Numbered from the stretch's first letter, positions 48,605 through 59,720 are shown. The stretch is 64,000 nucleotides of DNA from Megalobrama amblycephala (GCF_018812025.1 NC_063054.1:23013308-23077307); one strand, 5' to 3'. Translations and numbers: made by a program. Notes: generated by a model from the letters alone, not told the origin.

Positions 48605-48692
48605 CATTTGCACAGCAGTGTAGATTATTGGCTGGTAGGTGGGTCATTAGCTGACCTTTACGATCATCTCAATTGTTGAAACCATCCTGCGG
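48605..48692 (+). repeat. Duplicated non-coding element, copy A
   Basis: About 88 bp, CATTTGCACAGCAGTG through ATTAGCTGACCTTT to ATCCTGCGG, matches 49834-49919 at roughly three-quarters of positions in the same orientation. The two lie 1.2 kb apart with a palindromic transposon between them. The perfect core is ATTAGCTGACCTTT. It may be a duplicated regulatory element; neither copy looks like a known transposon. Confidence 0.75.
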
Positions 48693-48944
48693 TTTTCGCT
48701 GTTGTTGTTCATCATTAAATTGACTAATCTGCATAGGTGAAGATAAAATATTTATTTGACCTTCTAACAAACCAAAATAAATGCCATTCCAATTTATTTT
48801 ACAATCAACACTCTGAAATTTCCAAGATCAAACCATAGTCCAGATCAAACTAAATGTTTTGGTGTGAAGGGTAGCCTAAAAACTCTATATTCAGCAAGCA
48901 GTTTATTCAAATTGTCTGAAAACCTACTGTTTCATCTTCTTCCA
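48693..48944. other. Unclassified sequence
   Basis: AT-rich sequence between duplicated copy A and the palindromic element; nothing recognisable. Confidence 0.4.
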
Positions 48945-48948
48945 TTAA

Positions 48949-49718
48949 AGGGATAGTTCACCCAAAAATGAAAATTTGATGTTTATCTGCTTACCCCCAG
49001 AGCATCCAAGATGTAGGTGTCTTTGTTTCTTCAGTAGAACACAAATGATGATTTTTAACTCCAACCGTTGCTGTCTGTCAGTCAAATAATGCTAGTGGAT
49101 GGGAACTTCTACAATAAGAGTAAATAAAACTTGCTTAGACAAGTCCAAATTAAACCCTGCGGCTCGTGACGACACATTGATGTCCTAAGACAAGAAACGA
49201 TCGGTTTGTGCGAGAAACCGAGCAGTATTTTTTACCTCTAGTACATCACTATGTCCAACGGCATTCATCACTCGATTCGTTTGGTCTGATCGCGCTCTGA
49301 CAACGGCAGTGATGTCTCGCTCTCATTGAAGTATATGCGTGAGACGTCACTGCCGTTGTCAGAGCGCGATCAGACCAAACGAATCGAGTAATGAATGCAG
49401 TTGGACATAGTGGTGTATTAGAGGTAAAAAATGATATAAATACTGTTCGGTTTTTCACACAAACCGATCGTTTCGTGTCTTAAGACATCAATGTGTCGTC
49501 ACGAGCCGCAGGGTTTAATTTGGATTTGTCTGTCGTGTTTTATTTACTCTTATAGTCCAAGTTCCCGCTGACTTGCATTATACCACTGACAGACGGCAGC
49601 GGTTGCAGTTAAAAATCATCATTTGTGTGCTACTGAAGAAACAAAGACACCTACATCTTTGATGCGCTGGGGGTAAGCAGATAAACATCACATTTTCATT
49701 TTTGGGTGAACTATCCCT
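48949..49718. mobile_element. Palindromic AGGGATAGTTCACCC element, 770 bp
   Basis: TTAA at 48945-48948 and 49719-49722. Ends AGGGATAGTTCACCCAAAA and TTTTGGGTGAACTATCCCT. The inner arms are nearly perfect: ACGGCAGTGATGTCTCGC-type sequence near 49302 meets its complement near 49340 after a loop of about 25 bp. Beyond that, GATCGCGCTCTGACAACGGC and its complement match exactly. High arm identity suggests a fairly recent copy. Confidence 0.95.
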
Positions 49719-49833
49719 TTAAGTTGTTTTAATTTCTGTTATAGCACTAAAGCAAAAAATTTTAAATTGAAAATTAATTACTTTTCTTAATAAAGACTTA
49801 TAATTGGCCTCATTGTCACAAATAGGTGAGGGC

Positions 49834-49919
49834 CATTTCACAGCAGTACAGATTATAGAGTGGCAGGAGGGCGATTAGCTGACCTTTCTCATCATCTATA
49901 ACTGCAACTATCCTGTGGT
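49834..49919 (+). repeat. Duplicated non-coding element, copy B
   Basis: CATTTCACAGCAGTACAGATTA through GATTAGCTGACCTTT to ATCCTGTGG; see copy A at 48605-48692. The downstream flank (TGATGACATCATTGACA) is not clearly shared. Confidence 0.75.
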
Positions 49920-50006
49920 GATGACATCATTGACACATTGGAGTGGTCAAAAATAAAATGAATAATAATTAATTTAAACTGCTGATGATAAAATACAGAA
50001 TTAAGG

Positions 50007-50190
50007 GCTGTTCACAACTATAGAAATAACGGCACAGAGAAACAATATCGTTTTCAGAGAGTTTTTTTTCTACAGCTGATGAACAATAAAAGCATTGACA
50101 GCCAATCAGAATCCACTTTCAGCCAATCCACTGACAGCATGCAGCAGCAAGGCTTAAGTCAATCATTTTCAATTAGAGTTGGTGATTTCT
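50007..50190. repeat. Fragment of a GGGCTGTTCACA...ATAACG repeat
   Basis: It opens GGGCTGTTCACAACTATAG and holds GCATTGACAGCCAATCAGAA. I recognise a cyprinid dispersed repeat; the right border is not clear. Confidence 0.5.
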
Positions 50191-51425
50191 GGTAAAATTC
50201 ATAGCAACTAATGCAAAAAAAAAAAAATGTTCTGAAGCCAACGTTCTCTGACAGATCTCACTTTCCCTAAAATGATATGATGATGCCACTTACAGTAGAT
50301 CTTTATTCAGTGTTACACTTTTTTTCCAAAATGAGTAAAATATTAAGATTCTGACTAGCTAGCATGTATACAGGTCTCCAATCATTTTAGCAACATGCAG
50401 CATTGCATTTGTGTTGTTAAAGTTGCATCATCATTTCATCTCAGTTGAAATTCCTGCAATTGACTTCCAAATAGTCTCAGTGTTGGTCTCAGTAATAGTA
50501 TTTAATACTGTTCACCAGGCACCACTATTGAAAAAAATGTAAATATAAACTTAGCAATATTACAGTAGCCTCAAGGGATTAAAACTGCATAATATGAATA
50601 TTTTTTTGCTTATATGTGAAAGAGATTTCAAATTGACTATACCCACATGCGCAGTATGACTAGAAATATAGCTTATATCTATGTAAAATATATAAGATGT
50701 TGCCCTTTAGCTATGTAGTTGTCTGCTTTTTAATTTGTTACACACTACAGTAATAAGTTTTAAGTGATTTGATTGTCAAATTAATGTTTTATTCTCACTT
50801 CTTTTATTGTTTAACACACAAACACATTTTTAGAGCAGTTTTAAAGGTGATACTGTAAAATTGAGATATATCATGTACATATACACAATATATGTGTCAA
50901 TATTGTACATGTATTGGAATATATAATAGAAATATAGATAACAATTATCTCCACCAAATTACAATTAAATGAACTAGTGAGCACAAAAAGCAAATATCCT
51001 CATCGACCAAAAGACAATTTGAAGCACATGGAGGAGCAGAGCATGTTTACCACAAGCAATACAATCAGTCAGGAGGCTCAAATCAGTTCTGCTTGGGTAA
51101 GACAAGACTTCGGTAATGGAGAAGGAGTATTTTGACATTCCAATCAGGTCTTTGCTTAAATTGTGTGGAACTGTGCAAACCCAAATCAATGTTCTAAGTA
51201 CAATAAGCCTCTCGGCGACGTTATGAATATTTAGTATGGAAGATTACCTTGCGAGATGTATTCTCTGATTAGCATTAGCAGTATTCATTGAGTAAAACTG
51301 GCACTTTGCTGGACAGGAAAGTGAATGGGGATAAACTAGGGTGTCCTTGGTGAGGACGAGGACCTTGAAAAACAGCAAAAGTCTATATTGTGAATCCCAA
51401 AAAAAAAAAAAAAAAAACTAAAGAA
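50191..51425. other. Unclassified AT-rich non-coding sequence
   Basis: No gene. There is an AT-rich inverted patch (ATGTACATATACACAATATA) near 50874 and a poly-A run near 51399-51417. The minus frame at 50974-51189 has no domain. Confidence 0.4.
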
Positions 51426-51473
51426 AACTGGTAACACTTTATTTTACAATAAACAGCTACACGTTATAGTTTC

Positions 51474-51813
51474 TAGGGGTGCAATGGTTCAAATTACTCG
51501 TGGTTTGGTTTTTATCATGGTTTCAGGGTCAGGTTTCGGTATGGTTCGGTATGTGCTAAAAGGACTACTGTCAAATAAAAATAAAGAAAATAAGAAAAAA
51601 TAAAGTTTAGGGTAAGCCAGAATGCATATCCATCGACAGAAACATTCAATAGCCTAACTCTGTCTGTTTTATTTATTTTCAACAAACCATATTATAGATG
51701 CGAGTGCATTGTCAGATATGACATGAACCGCGGTGAAAGTGCGTGCCGAACCTTGTGTGCAGAACGGTTGCCTACGGTTTGATTTTTTTTTACCGGGAAC
51801 TGTTACACCCCTA
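51474..51813. mobile_element. hAT-type MITE, 340 bp
   Basis: Ends TAGGGGTGCAATGGTTC and inverted TAGGGGTGTAACAGTTC. Near-duplicated 8-bp flanks ATAGTTTC (51466-51473) and GTAGTTAC (51814-51821) agree at six of eight positions. Inner GGTTTGGTT/GGTATGGTTCGGTA words mark a known fish hAT family. Confidence 0.85.
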
Positions 51814-51966
51814 GTAGTTACAGTAGCTAATAACTATAAATTATGCATAAATACAGTACATTCAATTAATCCTAAACCAACCCTAATCGTAACGCTATAA
51901 GTACATGTAGTTGCTATTAATTACTCAGTACTTAAATGTATAGTTGCACTGTAATAGACACCTTAA

Positions 51967-52296
51967 AGGCATATTTCACCTAAAAATTAAAATTCTATCA
52001 TCATTTACTCACCCTCAAGTTGTTCCATATCTGTATAAATTTCTTTGTTCTGTTGAACACAAAGGAAGATATTTTGAAGAAAGTTTGTAACCAGGCCAGT
52101 TTGGGGCACCATTGACTTCCATAGTAGGAAAAAAACTACTATGGAAGTCAATGGAGCCCCAAAACTGTTCAATTTAACACATTCTTCAAAATATATTCCT
52201 TTGTGTTCAACAGAACAAAGAAAATTATACAGATTTTGAACAACTTTAGGGTGAGTAAATGATGATAGAATTTCCATTTTTGGGTGAACTATCCCT
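51967..52296. mobile_element. Palindromic AGGCATATTTCACC element, 330 bp
   Basis: TTAA at 51963-51966 and 52297-52300. Ends AGGCATATTTCACCTAAAAA and TTTTTGGGTGAACTATCCCT. Full inverted repeat with the centre at 52119-52144 (CCATAGTAGG...ACTACTATGG), so the loop is only a few bases. Confidence 0.93.
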
Positions 52297-52300
52297 TTAA

Positions 52301-53232
52301 AGGTGCCATCGAATGAAAAATTGAATTTACCTTGGCATAGATGAATAACAAGTGTTCAGTACATGGAAATGACATACAGTGAGTCTCAAACACCATTGTT
52401 TCCTCCTTCTTGTGTAAATCTCATTTGTTTAAAAGACCTCTGAAGAACAGGCGAATCTCAACATAACACTGACTGTTACGTAACAGTCGGGATCATTAAT
52501 ATGTATGACCCCAATATTTGCATATGCCAGCTCATGTTCAAGGCATTACACAAGGGCAAAACGTCTGGATGTGCACAGCTGAATCATCAGACTAGGTAAG
52601 CAAGCAAGGACAATAGCGAAAAATGGCAGATGGAGCGATAATAACTGACATGATCCATGATATCATGATATTTTGTTAGCATGTTGCTAATGTACTGTTA
52701 AATGTGGTTAAAGTTACCATCATTTCTTACTGTATTCACAGAGACAAGAGCCGTCACTATTTTCATTATTAAACACTTGCAGACTGTATAATTCATAAAC
52801 ACATCTTCATTCTTTAAAAAATCTCTCCAACAGTGTGTAATGTTAACTTTAGCCCATTAGCCACGGAGCACAGCCTCAAACTCATTCAGAATCAAATGAA
52901 AACATCCAAATAAATACTATACTCACAGGAATCGATGCATGCATGCAGCATGAATGACGAACACTTTGTAAAGATCCATTTTGAGGGTTACATTAGCTGT
53001 GTGAACCTTGTTTATGCTGGTTAAGGCAGTAGAGAGCTCGGGGGCGGGGGAGCGTGAGATTTAAAGGGGCCGCAGCCTGAATCGGTGCATATATAATTAT
53101 GGCTCAAAATAGGCAGTTAAAAAAATTAATAAAAAAAATCTATGGGGTATTTTGAGCTGAAACTTCACAGACACGTTCAGGGGACACCTTAGACTTATAT
53201 TACATCTTGTTAAAACTGGTTCTAGGGCACCT
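52301..53232 (+). mobile_element. TTAA-flanked non-autonomous element (AGGTGCCCTAGAA family), copy 4
   Basis: TTAA at 52297-52300 (shared with the previous element) and 53233-53236. Left end AGGTGCCATCGAATG, right end TTCTAGGGCACCT. The interior aligns with copies 1 and 2; a block around TTAGTGATATTTGTGAATTG is missing. Confidence 0.92.
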
Positions 53233-53250
53233 TTAAAATAAAATGTAACC

Positions 53251-54380
53251 AAAAATCCTTTCAGATTGACTAGATATTTCCATGAGGGTTTGCAATTTAC
53301 AATATATCAGCATTTTTAATTCAATATGACACTTAAGAAAAGCTTATTCAAACATAATTGTTCGTAACAAATTGTTAGATGCTCCTTTTTAATTCATCAA
53401 GATTCATTTTCAAACTGTCACAACTCCACTGACATCTAAATTGAGAGTGTTTTTACTCCTTCAAACTCAATGGTGCTCTGAAAACCAACCGCACCCACTT
53501 TGACTGAGAAACGAGAAAGACACACTTTTGACAACTTACTAGCGATGACAAGAGTCGCCCTGAGGCATCAACAGGAACTCGAGACTTGAGAAAGATTAAT
53601 GTCCTTAAATGCACAGTCTGCTGCTGATGTAAATGCGTTCGCTGTCTATCTCTGCGTCTCACAGCTGAACTTCCCCATGACGTGATGAGGGAGACGAATG
53701 CCAAGTATTACAGACAGATTTGACCTTTGACACCCCAAGATGACAAAACACCAAACCCTACACACGGGACCGGTGCATTATATGACTTGCTGTTTTAGCA
53801 AACAAAGCAATTTCCTTCCACACACACGCTCTCGCACGCACCGACAGTCTCTTCTCGTTTCACTCTCACGGTTTGGATTCCTCAAGAGTGACAGCAGCAG
53901 TTGTGGTTGAGATTAAGGATAATAAGAGTCAGACCGCATAAGCTGAAGATGAAACTGAACTCTCTGTCAAACGTCAGTAAACGTCTGTGCTACACAGCTG
54001 TCGTGTCGTGGAGGATGTTTTACGAAGATATCCACACAGATATTAACCCTTGAGTAGACAGATCTTTAACAGCCAACTTTAAACATTCAGAGTGATTATT
54101 TTTGAGACATTTAATATGATTGTCCTACCTACAGTATATGTAACATGATTGATGAAGGTGATCCACCACATACTTATGGAATATTTACTATTGTCTTTAT
54201 TTGCTATTGCTTAATTATTTAATGCATTTACCTAATTTGACATTATAATGGTTTCATTCTGCTCTGTTTGACCTATGGTGCGTAATCCAATGTGTAAAAT
54301 AAAATGTTAAAATTAATGAAATTCTGCTTTCCACCAACATATATCACCAACATTGATAATAAAAGAAACTTTTCTTATGT
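53251..54380. other. Non-repetitive region; candidate regulatory segment about 53450-53830
   Basis: Bases 53450-53830 are complex, with GATTAATGTCCTTAAATGC and CTGCTGCTGATGTAAATGC and no repeat signature; an 83-codon minus frame there has no domain. The remainder holds nothing recognisable. Confidence 0.35.
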
Positions 54381-54484
54381 ATCAAATCAGCATATTAGAA
54401 TGATTTCTGAAGGATAATGTGACACTGAAGACTGGAGTAATGATGCTGAAAATTCAGCTTAATAAATTACATTGTAAAATATTA
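54381..54484 (-). repeat. LINE/SINE 3' tail fragment
   Basis: On the minus strand it reads AATTTTCAGCATCATTACTC then GTGTCACATTATCCTTCAGA and ATCATTCTAATATGCTGATT, the same family as 17481-17728. Confidence 0.75.
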
Positions 54485-55418
54485 AAGTAAAGAAAACGTG
54501 TAGTTAGTTATGGTATTCGTACATAAGATAATAAAGATAAAGGGGGACTCCCAAGTTATTCGTTAGTCGTCTATCTGCATATAACCTTTACTTGCTATAT
54601 GATTAACACACATAAGGAGGAGGGTTGGGAAGGAGAATGGACACAAACAGATGTGAACACACACTCACCTATTCACAAATATTTAATTCACCCAAATAAA
54701 CAAATGCAGGTAAAGCTGAGAGCAATTCGTCATTATTACCTGTGCTTCTAAGTAACCACAATTTCATGTGCTTAACAAGTGTCTGAACATCAGTCATGTA
54801 CATGTTACATTGATTTGAAGGATGAAAAAGCAAAAGAAATCCCCCAATCCAACAGTAAACATTGCATTATTCCTCAACTGATGCAAAGCAAACACATATT
54901 TGTCTGAAGTCTCACGCCGACTATAATGAAAGATATGTGTCAAGGCTGAATAGATGAGATTTAGCACTGTGCAAAGAGGGCTGTGAATTCAGTAAAGCCA
55001 GTTAAATCTTTCATCAAATTCTGCTTTTCACCAAAATTATACTGCTGGCTCTGTGCTCAAAGCTATCGCACGAGCGATGAATATGTGCCAAAGACAATTT
55101 TTTATGTAATGCATTTCATCAGACCTGTAGATTACTAAGTAAAAAAAAAAAAAATCCCAGCTGAGCCTCAACACAATTCTGCAACACAGAAGCAGCCTGA
55201 CACACGTTTGTTCAGAAAGTGCGCGCGTGTGTGTGTAAGTAAAAGAAGAAAGGTGTTTAGAGAGTAACTGATACCACAACTTTATTTGACAAGACCTCTT
55301 GATTCATCATTTAATAATTCATACTTACCTTAGATGTCAAGAAACAAATCAATTTTCTTTAAAATAAGATAAAGATTACATGTGCATCAGATAGAAAGCA
55401 TCATATTTCTTACAATAC
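54485..55418. other. Unclassified non-coding sequence
   Basis: No gene or repeat border. A poly-A run lies at about 55141-55154 and a short GCGCGCGTGTGTGTG tract near 55222. Confidence 0.4.
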
Positions 55419-55475
55419 GTGTGTGTGTGTGTGTGTGTGTATATGTATATATATATATATATATAAAGGTTATAT

Positions 55476-55560
<85 letters not shown>
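55419..55560. repeat. Compound GT/AT/AC/AT/GT microsatellite
   Basis: GT units, then AT, then a short unique core (AAAGGTTATATAC), then AC, AT and GT again. The GT and AC blocks and both AT blocks are mutually complementary, so a strand can fold back on itself. Confidence 0.95.
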
Positions 55561-55562
<2 letters not shown>

Positions 55563-55615
55563 TACATGTATAATATAGTAATGGTAATATTGGTAATTAT
55601 TACAAATTAAATAAC

Positions 55616-55820
55616 TGTTTTCTATTTGAATATATTTAATTTAAAATGTAATTTATTCTTGTGATGGTAAAGCTGAATTTTCAGCATCATTACTCCAGTC
55701 GCCAGTGTCACATGATCCTTCAGAAATCATTCTAATATGCTGATTTGCTGCTCAGGTAACATTTTTTTATTATCATTATCAATGTGAAAAACAGTTGTGC
55801 TGCTTAACATTTTTACTGTA
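55616..55820 (+). repeat. LINE/SINE 3' tail
   Basis: It contains AGCTGAATTTTCAGCATCAT, GTGTCACATGATCCTTCAGA, ATCATTCTAATATGCTGATT and AACAGTTGTGCTGCTTAA in the family order (see 17481-17728). Confidence 0.8.
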
Positions 55821-56546
55821 TTTTACTGTATTTATAAAATAAATTCATATATATGAATATAAATTGCTATTGGATATAAATCAGTGTTTAAAGAAATAGA
55901 GTCATTTCTTTCAGCAGTTTTCACTCTATTAAACTTCAAAGTTTCATATTGTGCCTCAAAATCTTTGCCGAACAAACACGAATCCAATCTGTGAAGGATT
56001 TTGTGTGTGTGTGTGTGTGTGTGTATCGTGGTTATGAAAGAGCATGGTTATTATTACCCAGCTGTGTTTTAGTCAGATCAGGGCGCAGGAATAGCTCTGC
56101 AGGAGAGAGAGAGAGATGCATGCTGGGAACTTCCTTCCTTTCCCATTGACAAATGTTACATAAATTATTCACCCTAAAATAAACACCTGGATCATCTCTG
56201 CCAGCTCCATGAAAAAGTGTAGTTTGTGTCTTATCTATTCAGTGTTTTAGAGCCAGAGATCACCAAGAGACTGCCGAAGGATGATATTTCTACTGCGGTT
56301 AAATTACAGCAGCAGGACTGACAAAAGGCTTTTCACATTCAATAAAAATCAGCCGGTTTCATGCATATATACCACACATAACTCATCAAGCTGTGTAATG
56401 GGTTAGGAGAACAAATTCGAATTGGAATGGCTGAACACAAGTTTTATTTCCGATAATGAAGTGCATGTCGGGTAAGCACAGCGAAATATAATTATATAAA
56501 AATATAGCTAAATGAACGGGACAATAAAATCTTCATGTAGGGACAC
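55821..56546. other. Unclassified sequence with a (GT)n at 56002-56024
   Basis: A short GT array is followed by moderately complex sequence (56040-56400) without a known signature. No gene. Confidence 0.4.
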
Positions 56547-56550
56547 TTAA

Positions 56551-57092
56551 AGGGGTCATATCTTATGAGATAAAAGAGTTGAAGTGTTCAATTAATCATA
56601 CTGTAACTTTCAAAATTCCATTTATTGAAACAAAGCAAAATGTCTTACGATCTAATGCAACTTTCTGATGTCAACACATAATTGTTCACACTGCATGTCA
56701 ATCTATCGGGTGATGAGAAACTTGGCTCGCTCAGTCAAGGCCAAATGGTAAAATAATAAATATTATTTATTAAACAAATTATATGATCATTTCAGTATGA
56801 CCTCATCCATTTATGAGGCACATCTCAGATTGCGCAGACGAGGGATGGAGTAGATAAAAACTAGTTTAGACCTGAAAGAAAACCCACAGCCTGTGTATAA
56901 CAGAATAAGTTTTTTCAATCAGATCCAAATGAGTTGTTTCTTAAAGGCAAAGCAGCAAAAATTGAATTCTAAGGGCCAGAAAGGGGGTGCAAAATGGTTG
57001 TGGAAAAACTGTTTTTAACTGTATTTCACTAGTTTCATAAGTGCACCTCAGGGCAAAGCAATTAAATAATAAAAATGAATGATTTGACCCCT
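56551..57092. mobile_element. Probable TTAA-type element, AGGGGTCATATC ends, about 540 bp
   Basis: TTAA at 56547-56550 then AGGGGTCATATC; the right end reads GATTTGACCCCT but the target there has decayed to TATG. The ends are inverted for about 10 bp. It resembles a cyprinid family with AGGGGTCAT termini. Confidence 0.5.
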
Positions 57093-57169
57093 TATGACAA
57101 CACGAAAGACAGATGAACAAAAAACTTTGTTTTTTAATAAAATACAATTTTTTGTATTTAAAAAAATAC

Positions 57170-57980
57170 TGATCACAAAAAGCAATGTGAACATCCTGTA
57201 CAAGTGATTAATGAGCGATTCACAGTTTGTTGTAAAAGCTTTGACAGCCTTTGTTGTTGCAAGAACAGATGCTTTTTAATTGTGATGCTGTGATGCTTTA
57301 GAGCTTTCCTACAAAGTCAGCATGACAACATGCAAATCAAAGCGCATTTCAATTGGACGGCTGACTACATGCACTGGTGGCGTCCTGCTGGTTTGGTAAT
57401 GTTTTATTCTCCGGCAAATTTAAAAGCTATACGTGTCAGTCTGTAACCAAAGAGCCTAATTAGTCTGCTTGATTTATGGAAACAACAATGAAATCACTTT
57501 ATCTCATCAGCTCGGTCTGATTGGCCAATAATTGTTCCATCCCATAAATGAGCATATCACAGCTCAATCATAAGACAAAATAAAAAGAGCCTTATCATAC
57601 TTTCGTTCACAGCTAATCATCCTCCTCAGACCAAAGTCTTGTGTTAAATGTGTAGCAGCATTAATGTAGTTGTTTAGTGCATAGCATGCTTTGATAATGT
57701 TATAAGCAGGCCTAATGCATAGACTAACGCAGGTCTGGCTTTGGGAATGCCATCTTAAATGTCTCCATTAGAAAGACAGTCACAATGATTAGCAAAGGTG
57801 AAGCATTTCTTATCTTTGTCATTCGTCTGGCTGCCACTCAACTTGATGGCCTTTTGACTAGATCCACTATAAAAAAGAAAAAAATACTGTATATCAGATT
57901 ATCCACATTATTTTGCAATGTGGAAGATATTCAGATTCATTCAGAAACTTCTGAGTCAATCACAGCTATAGGTAAATAAC
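57170..57980. other. Strong candidate conserved non-coding/regulatory block
   Basis: About 800 bp of complex, repeat-free sequence. It contains CATGCAAATCAAAG (octamer next to a TCF/LEF-like word), TTTTTAATTGTGATG, GAGCCTAATTAGTCTGC (palindromic homeodomain site), GATTGGCCAATAATTGTTCC (CCAAT and SOX-like), CCATAAATGAGC and CATTAATGTAG. This motif density is typical of vertebrate developmental enhancers. The 64-codon frame at 57785-57979 has no domain. Conservation is untested. Confidence 0.45.
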
Positions 57981-58042
57981 TAGTAAACACTAAACAGTAA
58001 AACTATCTGTGCCAGTATGTTTGTGTTTACAGTAATAAATGA

Positions 58043-58745
58043 GCAATATCACACTATGGCTGTATATCAGCACGGCTGTGATTCGGCCATAGGCACGAGG
58101 CCGCAGGCCAAGTTCCGTAGGTAATCACAGCGTGCTGATATACAGCCATATCGCACGGCTACGAGTGTGATATTGCGTTTATACAACAGTTTGACACCAC
58201 AAGTGTGTAAATAAATAAGAACAACAACGGAGTGTCTTTAAAAACCTTCTTTTGTGTAGAACTACTTCCTTCCGCCATGGATTCAAATGGATTCACAGCC
58301 CAAGCCTCTGTTGATATACCCCAAATGAATTATATTTTTAACCACTATCTACATAAGAGCCAGCAGCAAATACCCAAAGGATTGGCCGAGACGAATCTGT
58401 TCTCTGCGGGTACATAAGTATTAAACGGCTGCTGACGGCCTGAAGCTTGCATCTGTGAAAACATCAAAACAAATAGTAAAATAGGCGCTATGTTTATATA
58501 TGAGTCACATATTTGAGGTCTAAATAACTACATTCTTGCCTAAAAAAACTCTTTAAACTACATTTCGCGACATAACAACAGTAGTACTTATAAAAAATAT
58601 GGTGGATTTGCTCGACCGCCATGATAGTCGCTGCAAGCGGGGTGATACAAATGATGAATCGGTACCAGTGCTGAATCTGATACTGGGAGAATATTGCACG
58701 GCTCTCAGCCAATCACATTCCAGAACCAGAAAGAAATGTTGTATA
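58043..58745. repeat. Repeat with 135-bp palindromic head and TATACAACA arms
   Basis: Bases 58043-58177 are an inverted repeat beginning GCAATATCACACT and ending AGTGTGATATTGC. From 58178 TTTATACAACAG faces TGTTGTATAA at 58737, enclosing sequence with CAGCCAATCACATTCCAGAA near the right end. I recognise it as a cyprinid repeat; a TGATTGG core (inverted here) is shared with the next repeat. A 61-codon frame inside has no domain. Confidence 0.65.
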
Positions 58746-58756
58746 ATTTAAATTAT

Positions 58757-59475
58757 AAAACGTTTAGTTCCTGTCCTTGATTCTGATTGGTTAATAGCTG
58801 TGTTTTATTCACGGTAAAACACGGCTATGACTGTTTCACCCAACGGTTCTGTGTATCACTACACAACATCCTTAGCAACCACTCTTAGCAACGTAAACTG
58901 ATGTTGTTCATTGAAGCTTACTGTATTATGTACGTAGAAGAGTACTGTGAGAAAGAGATCAAGTGAGCGAGTTTATTACCTGCATTCAGATTTAGCATTT
59001 TCTTCAGGTCAGTCCTATGTTCATTATAAAAAATCAGTTTAAATGTCCGATGTATTATCTTGTCCTTTTAACAGTATAGGGGTTTTCCGTGACTGACAGC
59101 ACTAGTCAAAGCATTTGTCAGATGTGTTTGTTCCATGCTCACAACAACTCAGGCTTTTCAATGTAAACGTTTTTGCTACTGACTGACACATTCATAAAAA
59201 CAGTCTTTGCCGCCATCTAATAGCGTAATAATGTAACTTCTGTTGCTGTTCTCGGTCAGGGACTATTTTTTCCGGCGGAAGGAAGGCTTTTAGTGAAAGT
59301 TTACTTCATGAAAGTTGCATTGATACATATTTTTGGCTTTAATATTTGTTTTATGTGGTAACAGTTTTAGAAAGCAATAAGGTACTCCACTTCACGTTGT
59401 GCCTAACAATGCCTTTCAGCTGTGACTTATTAATGATACAGCACAGCCTCGCGTACCTTATTGCTTACATAATAT
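58757..59475. repeat. Dispersed repeat, fuller copy of 4905-5131
   Basis: It begins AAACGTTTAGTTCCTGTCCT with CTTGATTCTGATTGGTTAAT and ends GCCTAACAATGCC...TTATTGCTTACATAAT. See 4905-5131 for the shared blocks. The interior is unique to this copy in the window. Confidence 0.7.
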
Positions 59476-59720
59476 GATAACAAATACCAGTTATCAAGCA
59501 GTATATCACTGTTTTTGTAAAGCGGCTGACACGGGAATCCTTTAACATTCTAGTTAAAATGTCAATTTTTACACAAGAAATAAGATGGATGAATATGGCT
59601 TCTCAAATTAGTACAGTTAATTGTAAAAAACATAAGTGTGTTAAAACATTTCTCCTGACACATATACATGCAATGTGCCTTGTCAAATATTAATATAGTT
59701 GTTATTGCATTAAATGTGTA

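Larger units (their letters stand above)
51429..53250. mobile_element. GGTAACACTTTATT MITE enlarged by three nested insertions
   Basis: Left end GGTAACACTTTATTTTACAA; right end TTAAAATAAAATGTAACC. The host sequence is the same family as 37631-37832 and without insertions would be about 210 bp. It holds a hAT element (51474-51813) and, at the TTAA of its right end, two different TTAA elements side by side (51967-52296 and 52301-53232). Confidence 0.88.

Noticed and set aside
48949..49718. Palindrome as an assembly artefact
   Set aside because: TTAA duplications, recognisable family ends and an arm loop are all present, and similar elements occur elsewhere in the window.
55382..55573. Frame rich in Val-Cys and Tyr-Ile
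   Set aside because: Translation of GT and AT microsatellite sequence.
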